Shown here one piece after another: positions 1 to 6,152 of a stretch of DNA of 9,308 nucleotides. The DNA comes from Gammaproteobacteria bacterium (lineage in GTDB: Bacteria; Pseudomonadota; Gammaproteobacteria; Burkholderiales; Burkholderiaceae_C), in the NCBI GenBank assembly GCA_018903185.1, contig JAHIQV010000354.1, forward strand, positions 1 through 9,308. Reading direction: 5' to 3'. The first letter of the stretch is position 1. Every line of letters starts with the position of its first letter. A program made the translations under genes and the position numbers. The notes below the pieces were generated by a model. It saw only the letters and a list, made by a program, of their open reading frames with translations, was not told the origin of the DNA and did not search any database.

Positions 1-1
1 C

Positions 2-109
2 GATGCCGAGGGCAAGCTCTGCGCCCACGCCACCGGCACCTTCAAGTTCGTGCCGCGCCTGCCGGTGGGCAAGTCCACGAACGCCCTCAATACCTTGAAG
101 ACCGACTGA
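2..109 (+). CDS. PaaI-type hotdog thioesterase, C-terminal end (5' end outside window)
   Basis: Only the last 35 codons are present, ending at TGA 107-109. The visible peptide contains GKLCAHATGTFKFVPR. This matches the last strand region of PaaI/YbgC-like hotdog-fold acyl-CoA thioesterases, where a 'G.L.A.ATGTF...P' pattern is common. Such enzymes hydrolyse acyl-CoA thioesters in the cytoplasm. The catalytic region lies outside the window, so substrate and exact subfamily cannot be judged. Its stop overlaps the next gene's start by one base (TGATG), which indicates translational coupling with the SDR downstream. The family call rests on a short tail only. Confidence 0.65.
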   Translation, partial: DAEGKLCAHATGTFKFVPRLPVGKSTNALNTLKTD

Positions 110-906
110 TGACGTCCTCACACCCTCCTGTCGCCTTCGTCACAGGTGCCGCCCGCGGCATTGGTCTGGCCATCGCCCGCTGGTTCTTCCACCAGGGCTA
201 CCGCGTCGCCGTGATCGACAACGACGCGATCACACTGACCGCCACCGAAGCCACGCTGCGCCAGGAACTGGGTGCGCGCGCCGACCACCTGCTGGTGATC
301 CACGGCGACGTGTCCGACCCCGCGCAGGTGGCGGCCGCCGTGCAGCGCATCGGTTCGGATTTCGGGCGGCTCGACGCGCTGGTCAACAACGCGGGCGTCG
401 CCACTTTCAAACCGATCGGTGACACCACATACGACGAGTGGCGCTGGGTCATGGCCACCAACCTCGATGGCCCCTTCATCTGCACCCAGGCCTGCGCGCC
501 ACTGATGTTGAAGAACGGCGGCGGCGCGGTGGTCAACATCGCGTCCATCTCGGGGCTGCGGGCCAGCACGCTGCGCGTGGCCTACGGCACCTCCAAGGCG
601 GCGCTGATCCACCTGACCCGCCAGCAGGCGGTGGAGTACGGCAACGCCGGCATCCGCGTCAACGCGATCGCGCCCGGCCCGGTCGAGACCGAGATGGCAA
701 AGAAGGTGCACACACCCGCCATCCGCGCCGACTACCACGACACCATCCCGCTCGCGCGCTACGGCAGCATGGAAGAGATCGCCAACGCGGTCGGCTTCCT
801 GTGCAGCCCGGAAGCGAGCTACATCAACGGCCAGGTGCTGGCGGTCGACGGCGGCTTCGATGCCGCCGGCGTCGGCCTGCCCACGCTGCGCCGTCCCTCT
901 GTTTGA
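109..906 (+). CDS. SDR family NAD(P)-dependent oxidoreductase (classical type)
   Basis: This is a complete 265-residue classical short-chain dehydrogenase/reductase, the usual family length. The cofactor motif TGAARGIG is at residues 12-19, with an Asp at 37 at the end of the second strand, which in this family usually means NAD rather than NADP. NNAG is at 93-96, the structural Asn at 118, and the catalytic set is Ser146, Tyr159 and Lys163 (YGTSK). A PGPVET stretch (189-194) and the C-terminal VDGGF are also typical. The substrate is unknown; an alcohol/ketone or 3-hydroxyacyl-CoA reaction fits the neighbours but is inference. The ATG at 109 overlaps the thioesterase stop and has a weak GAAG (97-100) eight bases upstream. 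The last residues (PTLRRPSV) extend slightly beyond the usual family end. Confidence 0.93.
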   Translation: MTSSHPPVAFVTGAARGIGLAIARWFFHQGYRVAVIDNDAITLTATEATLRQELGARADHLLVIHGDVSDPAQVAAAVQRIGSDFGRLDALVNNAGVATFKPIGDTTYDEWRWVMATNLDGPFICTQACAPLMLKNGGGAVVNIASISGLRASTLRVAYGTSKAALIHLTRQQAVEYGNAGIRVNAIAPGPVETEMAKKVHTPAIRADYHDTIPLARYGSMEEIANAVGFLCSPEASYINGQVLAVDGGFDAAGVGLPTLRRPSV

Positions 907-915
907 AACACACCC

Positions 916-920
916 AGGAG
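916..920 (+). promoter_or_regulatory. Ribosome binding site deciding the start of the enone reductase
   Basis: AGGAG lies nine bases before the ATG at 930. The reading frame is open far upstream (to 438) inside the SDR gene. This site, together with the family N-terminus beginning right after the ATG, fixes 930 as the start. Confidence 0.75.
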
Positions 921-929
921 ACATTCCCC

Positions 930-1943
930 ATGCCCAGCAACCAACAGATCCTGCTCGACAACCGCCCGCAAGGCGAAGCCACCGTCGACAACTTCAGGCT
1001 CGTGACCACCGAGACGCCCGCCCTGTCCGATGGTCAGGTGCTCGTGAAACACCAATACCTGAGCCTGGACCCGTACATGCGCGGCCGCATGAACGACAGC
1101 AAGAGCTACGCGGCCTCGCAGCCGCTGGGCGAGGTCATGATCGGCGGCACCGTCGGTGAAGTCGTGGAATCGAAGCACCCCAAGTTCCAGGCCGGCGACC
1201 AGGTCGTGGGCATGGGTGGCTGGCAGCAATACAGCGTGGTGAATGCGGACCAGCCGGGGGCGCTGCGCAAGGTGGACACGACGCACGTGCCGCTCTCGCA
1301 CTATCTCGGCGCGGTCGGCATGCCGGGCGTGACCGCCTGGTACGGTCTGGTGAAGATCATCAACCCCAAGGCCGGCGAGACGGTGGTCATCAGCGCCGCG
1401 ACGGGCGCGGTCGGCAGTGCGTTTGGCGCGCTGGCCAAGGCGCGCGGCTGCCGCGCGGTCGGCATCGCGGGCGGACCCGACAAATGCAAGTACGCGGTCG
1501 AAGAGCTGGGCTTTGACGCCTGCATCGATTACAAGCTCCACAAGGACATGTACTCGCTGGCCAAAGCGCTCAAGGAAGCCTGCCCGAACGGCATCGACGG
1601 CTACTTTGAAAACGTGGGCGGCATGATCCTCGACGCCGTGCTGCTGCGCATGAACGCCTTCGGCCGCATCGCCGTCTGCGGGATGATCGCCGGCTACGAC
1701 GGCGCACCGCTGCCGCTGACCAACCCGGCGCTGATCCTGGTGAACCGCCTGAAGATCGAGGGCTTCATCGTCAGCGAACACATGGAGGTCTGGCCCGAGG
1801 CGCTGACCGAACTGGGCACGCTGGTGGCCACTGGCAAGCTGCGGCCGCGCGAGACGGTTGCGCAAGGCATCGAAAACGCGCCCGAGGCTTTTCTGGGGCT
1901 GCTCAAGGGCAAGAATTTTGGCAAGCAGCTGGTGAGGCTGTAA
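930..1943 (+). CDS. NADP-dependent MDR oxidoreductase, CurA / PTGR (2-alkenal reductase) family
   Basis: This 337-residue zinc-free medium-chain dehydrogenase/reductase resembles E. coli CurA and the prostaglandin/leukotriene B4 dehydrogenase group over its full length. These enzymes reduce the C=C bond of alpha,beta-unsaturated carbonyls using NADPH. Signature stretches are YLSLDPYMRGRM (residues 43-54), the GMPGVTAWYGL region (130-140), the nucleotide-binding AATGAVGS (156-163), VGIAGG (177-182), FENVGG (226-231) and the near-terminal LLKGKNFGK (324-332). No zinc-binding cysteine cluster is visible, as expected. It follows the SDR by 23 bases with its own good ribosome binding site. The C=C reduction fits with the SDRs and acyl-CoA dehydrogenase in the same run, but the natural substrate is not shown by sequence. 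Confidence 0.93.
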   Translation: MPSNQQILLDNRPQGEATVDNFRLVTTETPALSDGQVLVKHQYLSLDPYMRGRMNDSKSYAASQPLGEVMIGGTVGEVVESKHPKFQAGDQVVGMGGWQQYSVVNADQPGALRKVDTTHVPLSHYLGAVGMPGVTAWYGLVKIINPKAGETVVISAATGAVGSAFGALAKARGCRAVGIAGGPDKCKYAVEELGFDACIDYKLHKDMYSLAKALKEACPNGIDGYFENVGGMILDAVLLRMNAFGRIAVCGMIAGYDGAPLPLTNPALILVNRLKIEGFIVSEHMEVWPEALTELGTLVATGKLRPRETVAQGIENAPEAFLGLLKGKNFGKQLVRL

Positions 1944-2016
1944 CACCCCCGCCGCGCTGCGCGCGACCCCCTCAAGGGGGCGCCGCTGGCGGCCCGGCAA
2001 AGCCGGTTCCGCGGCG
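1944..2016 (+). repeat. GC-rich palindromic interspersed repeat in the gap before the aidB-like gene
   Basis: The gap begins right after the reductase stop codon with a G/C-rich element. It contains a strong hairpin CCCCCT/AGGGGG (1967-1980, small loop) and a second one, CCGGC-AAA-GCCGG (1994-2006). Read on the minus strand it shares the 11-mer GCCGGGCCGCC (1988-1998) and the 9-mer GCCCCCTTG (1973-1981) with the element at 2387-2457, in the same order. This layout matches short interspersed repeats that I recall as common between genes of Comamonadaceae. The hairpins might stabilise or attenuate the transcript. No T-tract follows, so an intrinsic terminator is unlikely. Exact ends are uncertain. 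Confidence 0.7.
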
Positions 2017-2030
2017 GCCTTGATCAAGGC
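2017..2030. other. Perfect 14-bp palindrome upstream of the aidB-like gene
   Basis: GCCTTGATCAAGGC reads the same on both strands and ends 13 bases before the AGGAG of the next gene. It could be a dimeric regulator site, an outer part of the neighbouring repeat, or an mRNA hairpin that affects translation. No -35/-10 pair was recognised next to it. Confidence 0.4.
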
Positions 2031-2043
2031 ATCGCCCTCGAAA

Positions 2044-2048
2044 AGGAG
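2044..2048 (+). promoter_or_regulatory. Ribosome binding site for the aidB-like gene
   Basis: AGGAG is followed by GTG at 2051 and ATG at 2054. The spacing is two bases to the GTG and five to the ATG, so the ATG at 2054 is the better start. Confidence 0.7.
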
Positions 2049-2053
2049 TTGTG

Positions 2054-3766
2054 ATGAACGCTACCCATGAAGTGTTCAACCAGGTTGAGCCGCTGGTGGA
2101 TGTCAACCTGTTCGCTGCCAACCGGGCGATGCAGGATGCGTTGCGCTTCAATGCGCCCGCGCTCGACACCGCGCCTTTGCAGGCGCTCGGCGCGCAGGTG
2201 GGCAGCGCCGAGATGCAGACCCACGCGCGCCTGGCCAACGTGTTCACGCCGCAGCTCAAGAGCCACGACCGCTTTGGTCACCGCATCGACCAGGTGGAGT
2301 TCCACCCGAGCTACCACGCGCTGATGACGGCTGCCACGGCGGCGGGTTTGCACGGCACGCCCTGGGGCACCGCCAGCCGTCGCGACGCCGGGCCGCCCCA
2401 AGGCGCGACAGCCCCCTTGGGGGGCAGCGAACCACACGGAGTGGGGAGCGTGGGGGCGCACATCCACCGCGCCGCCGGTTTCATGCTCTTCACCGAGCTG
2501 GAGCCCTCCACGTTGTGCCCGATCTCCATGAGCTACGCGGTCACGCCCGCGCTGCGCGACAACCCCGCCATCTACGCCGACTGGGCACCGCAGCTCACCA
2601 GCCGCGGCTACGACCCGGCTTTGAAGCTCTGGAAAGACAAGGCCGGCGTGACCATGGGCATGGGCATGACGGAGAAGCAGGGCGGCTCGGACGTGCGCGC
2701 CAACACCACGCAGGCCGTGCCCGCGGGCAGCGATCACTGGGGCCAGCGCTTCAGCGTCACCGGCCACAAGTGGTTCTTCTCGGCGCCCATGTGCGACGCT
2801 TTCCTGATCCTCGCGCAGACGCCCAGCGGTTTGAGCTGCCTGTTCCTGCCGCGCGTGCTGCCCGATGGAACGCTGAATCAGCTCTTCATTCAGCGCTTGA
2901 AAGACAAGCTGGGCAACAAGGCCAACGCGAGCTCGGAAGTGGAGTTCGCGGGCGCCACCGCCTGGCTGGTGGGGGAAGAAGGCCGCGGCGTGCCGCAGAT
3001 CCTGGCCATGGGCACGATGACGCGGCTGGACTGCGCGCTGGGCACCAGCGGGCTCATGCGCCAGGCGCTGTCCATCGCACTGAACCACACGGGCCAGCGC
3101 ATGGCGTTTGGCAAGAAACTGATTCACCAGCCGCTGATGAAGAACGTGCTGGCCGATCTGGCGCTGGAGTCCGAGGCGTCCACGGCGCTGGCGCTGCGGC
3201 TGGCGCGCAGCTTCGACCTTCCGGAGGATGAACACGAGCGCGCGATGCAGCGCCTGCTCACGCCCGTGGCCAAGTTCTGGATCTGCAAGCGCGGCAGCCA
3301 TTTCGCTGAAGAAGCCATGGAATGCCTCGGCGGCAATGGCTATGTGGAAGAGGGCGGCGAGGGCATCATGGCTCGCATCTACCGCGAGATGCCGGTGAAC
3401 TCGATCTGGGAAGGCGCGGGCAACATCATGGCGCTGGACCTGCTGCGCGCGCTGAGAAAAGCCGACGCCGCCGCCGCGCTCGCGCACGAACTGGCCCCGG
3501 CCCGGGGCATGCACACCGCGCTGGACCACCTGGCCGAGAGCCTGCCGATCCGCGTGGAACAGATGGCCACCGAGATGGAGGCCCGCCGCCTGGCGCAAGA
3601 CGTGGCGCTGGCCGTGCAGGCCGCGCTGCTGGCGCAGACCGCGCCCGCCGCCGTGTTCGGCGCCTTCTGCGATTCGCGCATCGCCGGACACTGGGGCCAC
3701 AGCTTCGGATCGCTGGGCACCGGTACCGACTTCGATGCCATCATCACCCGTGCTCAACCACGTTGA
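2054..3766 (+). CDS. aidB: AidB-type acyl-CoA dehydrogenase family protein with an in-frame repeat-derived insertion
   Basis: This 570-residue flavoprotein of the acyl-CoA dehydrogenase superfamily is most like AidB, the E. coli alkylation-response protein of about 541 residues. Shared features run from the N-terminus (VFNQVEPL, 8-15; RLANVFTP, 59-66) through GMGMTEKQGGSDV (202-214), HKWFFS (238-243), RLKDKLGN (281-288) and AKFWICKRG (406-414) to ECLGGNGYVEE (423-433) and NSIWEGAGN (449-457). Glu453 stands at the catalytic-base position. AidB binds FAD and DNA and is thought to protect against alkylation; many bacterial relatives are simply annotated as acyl-CoA or isovaleryl-CoA dehydrogenases, so the role is open. 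Residues about 112-134 come from an inserted palindromic repeat and have no counterpart in E. coli AidB as recalled. All later motifs are intact, so the protein is probably still made. The GST-like gene follows after 15 bases. Confidence 0.88.
   Translation: MNATHEVFNQVEPLVDVNLFAANRAMQDALRFNAPALDTAPLQALGAQVGSAEMQTHARLANVFTPQLKSHDRFGHRIDQVEFHPSYHALMTAATAAGLHGTPWGTASRRDAGPPQGATAPLGGSEPHGVGSVGAHIHRAAGFMLFTELEPSTLCPISMSYAVTPALRDNPAIYADWAPQLTSRGYDPALKLWKDKAGVTMGMGMTEKQGGSDVRANTTQAVPAGSDHWGQRFSVTGHKWFFSAPMCDAFLILAQTPSGLSCLFLPRVLPDGTLNQLFIQRLKDKLGNKANASSEVEFAGATAWLVGEEGRGVPQILAMGTMTRLDCALGTSGLMRQALSIALNHTGQRMAFGKKLIHQPLMKNVLADLALESEASTALALRLARSFDLPEDEHERAMQRLLTPVAKFWICKRGSHFAEEAMECLGGNGYVEEGGEGIMARIYREMPVNSIWEGAGNIMALDLLRALRKADAAAALAHELAPARGMHTALDHLAESLPIRVEQMATEMEARRLAQDVALAVQAALLAQTAPAAVFGAFCDSRIAGHWGHSFGSLGTGTDFDAIITRAQPR
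2387..2457 (+). repeat. Palindromic interspersed repeat inserted in frame within the aidB-like gene
   Basis: This stretch carries GCCGGGCCGCC (2387-2397), identical to the reverse complement of 1988-1998. It is followed by the hairpin-like GCCCCCTTGGGGGGC (2411-2425), a CCAC/GTGG mini-hairpin (2432-2444) and GTGGGGGC (2450-2457). It is the same family as the gap element at 1944-2016, in the opposite orientation. It encodes a Gly/Pro-rich stretch. Between Trp104 and the conserved GAH at 134-136 there are 29 residues, where E. coli AidB (recalled) has six, so about 69 bases were added without breaking the frame. The left edge may lie a few bases upstream. Confidence 0.75.
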
Positions 3767-3781
3767 ACAAAAGAGACACCC

Positions 3782-4717
3782 ATGGCTGACCTGATCCTGC
3801 ACCACTACCCCATGTCGCCCTTCGCCGAGAAGGCTCGGCTCATGCTTGGCTTCAAGGGACTGGCCTGGAAGAGCGTGTTCATTCCCAGCGTGATGCCCAA
3901 GCCCGACGTGGTGGCGCTCACCGGCGGCTACCGCCGCACGCCGCTGCTGCAGATCGGCGCGGACATCTACTGCGACACCGCGCTGATCGCGACCGTGCTG
4001 GAGCACCTCAAGCCCGAGCCCGTGCTGTTCCCCGAACACCTCAAGGGTGTCACGCGCATCGTGGCGCAGTGGGCCGACAGCACGCTGTTCTGGGCCGCCA
4101 TGGGCCACACCCTCAGCCCCAAAGGTGCGGCCGCGATGTTCGGCAGCCAGCCGCCCGAAGTGGGCCAGGCCTTCGCGGCCGACCGCAGCGCCATGCGCAA
4201 CGGCATGACCAGCCTGCGCGCGGGCGATGCCGCTTCAGCCTACCGCAGCTACCTGCGCCGACTCGCCCACATGCTGCACGAGCAGCCCTTCCTGTTCGGC
4301 GACGCGCCCTGCATCGCCGACTTTGCGGCCTACCACCCGCTGTGGTTCACGCGTGTGGTGAATCCGGTCATGGCAGGCATCCTGGACACCACGCCCGGTG
4401 TGCTGGCCTGGATGGACCGCATGGCCGCGCTGGGCCACGGCCAGCCGGCGAAGTTCACGGCTACCGAGGCCATCGCGGTGGCTGCGGCGGCCGAGCCCGC
4501 GCCGCTGGCCGACGAGGCTTTCCAGGACGACCACGGCGTCGCGCTGGGCAGCCGCGTGACCGTGGCCGCCGAGAGCTTCGGCACCGAGACCACCGAAGGC
4601 ACGCTGCGCGCCGCCACCCGCACGCACTACACGCTGGAGCGCCACGACGACCGCGCCGGTCGCCTGCATGTGCACTTCCCGCGCATCGGCTACGTGCTGA
4701 AGGTAGTGCGCGCTTGA
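3782..4717 (+). CDS. Glutathione S-transferase family protein with extra C-terminal beta-rich domain
   Basis: This 311-residue protein opens with a thioredoxin-fold GST N-terminal domain (about 3-80). It has YPMSPFAEKAR with Ser12 near the usual catalytic position, the cis-proline motif R-T-P-L-L (Pro54), and the glutathione gamma-glutamyl contact region CDTALI (64-69). The helical C-terminal domain spans about 90-220 and includes LFGDAPCIADF (171-181). There the usual Ser/Thr of the S/T-x-x-D capping box is Cys177, with Asp180 kept. Typical GSTs end near 200-230; this one continues through an Ala-rich linker (230-242) into about 65 residues with alternating hydrophobic pattern ending in VHFPRIGYVLKV. 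The start ATG has AAGAGA 6 bases upstream. A role in conjugating or isomerising electrophilic intermediates would fit the enone reductase nearby, but this is inference. Confidence 0.87.
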   Translation: MADLILHHYPMSPFAEKARLMLGFKGLAWKSVFIPSVMPKPDVVALTGGYRRTPLLQIGADIYCDTALIATVLEHLKPEPVLFPEHLKGVTRIVAQWADSTLFWAAMGHTLSPKGAAAMFGSQPPEVGQAFAADRSAMRNGMTSLRAGDAASAYRSYLRRLAHMLHEQPFLFGDAPCIADFAAYHPLWFTRVVNPVMAGILDTTPGVLAWMDRMAALGHGQPAKFTATEAIAVAAAAEPAPLADEAFQDDHGVALGSRVTVAAESFGTETTEGTLRAATRTHYTLERHDDRAGRLHVHFPRIGYVLKVVRA

Positions 4718-5205
4718 GCGGCCAGACCGTGCTCCCCCGCAGCACCGCCGTGCAGTGGCGCTGCCTGCCGTTCGCCGCCATGTCGGCCGACACCCTGTAC
4801 CGGTTGCTGCGCCTGCGCTCAGAAGTCTTTGTGGTGGAGCAGCGCTGCGTGTTCCTGGACATGGACGGGCTTGACGCGCAATGCATGCACCTGCTGGGCG
4901 AGACCGTGGACGAACAGGGTGAAGTCCATCTGCTTGCGTCCACCCGCCTGGTACCGACCGGCCTTGCGTTCGCAGAGGCCAGCATCGGCCGCGTGGTCAC
5001 CGCGCCATCGGCACGCGGTGGCGGCATCGGCCACACGCTCATGACCGAGTCGGTGCGCCAGCTGATCGCGCTGTGGGGCGAGCAGCCCATCCGCATCGGC
5101 GCGCAGGCGCACCTCGAAGCCTTCTACAACCGCCACGGCTTCGTGTCGGACAACAAGCCCTACATCGAAGACGGCATTCCCCATCTGGAAATGCTGCGCC
5201 GCTGA
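4714..5205 (+). CDS. elaA: ElaA-type GNAT family N-acetyltransferase
   Basis: This protein of up to 163 residues closely follows E. coli ElaA (153 aa). Shared stretches are LRLRSEVFVVEQ (32-43), D-M-D-G-L-D (49-54), IGRVV (91-95), the acetyl-CoA pyrophosphate-binding loop RGGGIG (101-106), RIGAQAHLEAFYNRHGF (127-143) and IEDGIPHLEM (151-160). ElaA is a predicted acyltransferase of unknown substrate. No ATG exists near the expected start. TTG at 4714 overlaps the preceding stop (TTGA) and has GAAGGT (4699-4704) nine bases upstream, so coupled translation is likely. GTG at 4750 would give 151 residues, nearer the ElaA length, but has no visible ribosome binding site. The gene's presence is firm; the start is not. 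Confidence 0.87.
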   Translation: MSGQTVLPRSTAVQWRCLPFAAMSADTLYRLLRLRSEVFVVEQRCVFLDMDGLDAQCMHLLGETVDEQGEVHLLASTRLVPTGLAFAEASIGRVVTAPSARGGGIGHTLMTESVRQLIALWGEQPIRIGAQAHLEAFYNRHGFVSDNKPYIEDGIPHLEMLRR

Positions 5206-5233
5206 AACCTCAAAACACCCCGGAGACAACCAC

Positions 5234-6139
5234 ATGATTTCAGACTTCAAAGGCAAGACAGCGGTAGTGACCGGTGCGGGTTCGGGCTTCGGCCTGGAGT
5301 GCGCACGCATCGGCGCCCAGCTCGGCATGAACCTCGTGCTGGTCGACGTGCAGCCCGACGCGCTGGACCAGGCCGCGGCCGAGCTGATCGCGGCCGGTGC
5401 GCAGGTGCTCGCCAAACGTGTGGACGTGTCCAGCGCCGAGCAGATGGAAGCCCTCGCCACCGACGTGGTGCAGCGCTTCGGCGCGCCGCATTTCGTCTTC
5501 AACAACGCGGGCGTGGGCTCGGGCGGCCTGGTCTGGGAAAACTCGGTGAAGGACTGGGAATGGGTGCTGGGCGTGAACCTCTGGGGCGTGATCCACGGCG
5601 TGCGCCTGTTCACCCCGCTGATGCTCGCCGCCGCGAAAGCTGCCCCTTCGTTCCAGGGCCACATCGTCAACACCGCCAGCATGGCCGGCCTGCTCACGCC
5701 GCCCAACATGGGCATCTACAACGTGAGCAAACACGCCGTGGTGAGCCTCACCGAAACGCTCTACCAGGACCTGAAGCTGGTGAGCGACCAGATCGGCGCG
5801 AGCGTGTTGTGCCCGTACTTTGTGCCCACCGGCATCAGCCAGAGCCACCGCAACAAACCCGCCGAGCTGGCCGACGAAAAAGCCACGCAGAGCCAGCTGA
5901 TCGGCCAGGCCATGAGCGACAAGGCGGTGAGCTCGGGCAAGGTCACGGCGGCCGAGGTGGCGCAGAAGGTGTTCGACGCCATCGCGGCCGACCAGTTCTA
6001 CATCTTCAGCCACCCCAAGGCGCTGGGCAACGTGCGCGCGCGCATGGAGGGCATCGTCAACCAGACCAACCCGGCCGACCCGTTCCTTGAACGGCCCGAG
6101 ATCGGCGTGGGTTTGCGCGCAGCGCTGCGCGCCGTGTGA
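5234..6139 (+). CDS. SDR family NAD(P)-dependent oxidoreductase (second copy type, 301 aa)
   Basis: This classical SDR has TGAGSGFG at residues 13-20, Asp38 after the second strand (suggesting NAD), NNAG at 90-93, Asn115, Ser149, Tyr162 and Lys166 (YNVSK), so the active site is complete. It is longer than the 265-residue SDR at 109 and only distantly similar to it. The extra length is a helical C-terminal part with GKVTAAEVAQKVFDAI (235-250) and a tail ending NPADPFLERPEIG. This resembles SDRs annotated as short-chain dehydrogenases of lipid, steroid or polycyclic metabolism; the substrate is unknown. GGAG (5222-5225) sits eight bases before the ATG. A decayed relative of its C-terminal tail is found downstream at about 6883-6950. 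Confidence 0.93.
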   Translation: MISDFKGKTAVVTGAGSGFGLECARIGAQLGMNLVLVDVQPDALDQAAAELIAAGAQVLAKRVDVSSAEQMEALATDVVQRFGAPHFVFNNAGVGSGGLVWENSVKDWEWVLGVNLWGVIHGVRLFTPLMLAAAKAAPSFQGHIVNTASMAGLLTPPNMGIYNVSKHAVVSLTETLYQDLKLVSDQIGASVLCPYFVPTGISQSHRNKPAELADEKATQSQLIGQAMSDKAVSSGKVTAAEVAQKVFDAIAADQFYIFSHPKALGNVRARMEGIVNQTNPADPFLERPEIGVGLRAALRAV

Positions 6140-6152
6140 GACCGAGACGGCC

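Noticed and set aside
118..924. Open frame of 268 codons on the minus strand opposite the first SDR
   Set aside because: Low-complexity antisense translation without motifs; the SDR on the plus strand is unambiguous.
438..929. Upstream extension of the enone reductase frame
   Set aside because: The extra 164 residues overlap the SDR gene and are Arg/Gly-rich without family similarity; the ribosome binding site and conserved N-terminus support ATG 930.
1967..1980. CCCCCT/AGGGGG hairpin as an intrinsic terminator after the enone reductase
   Set aside because: No T-tract follows, and the hairpin belongs to the interspersed repeat family.
2024..4108. Very long open frame (694 codons) on the minus strand opposite the aidB-like and GST-like genes
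   Set aside because: Its translation is rich in His, Arg, Gln and Gly with no recognisable domain, typical of antisense frames in GC-rich DNA; the plus-strand frame has strong family motifs.
4069..4713. Upstream extension of the ElaA-type frame
   Set aside because: It overlaps the GST-like gene and shows no family similarity.
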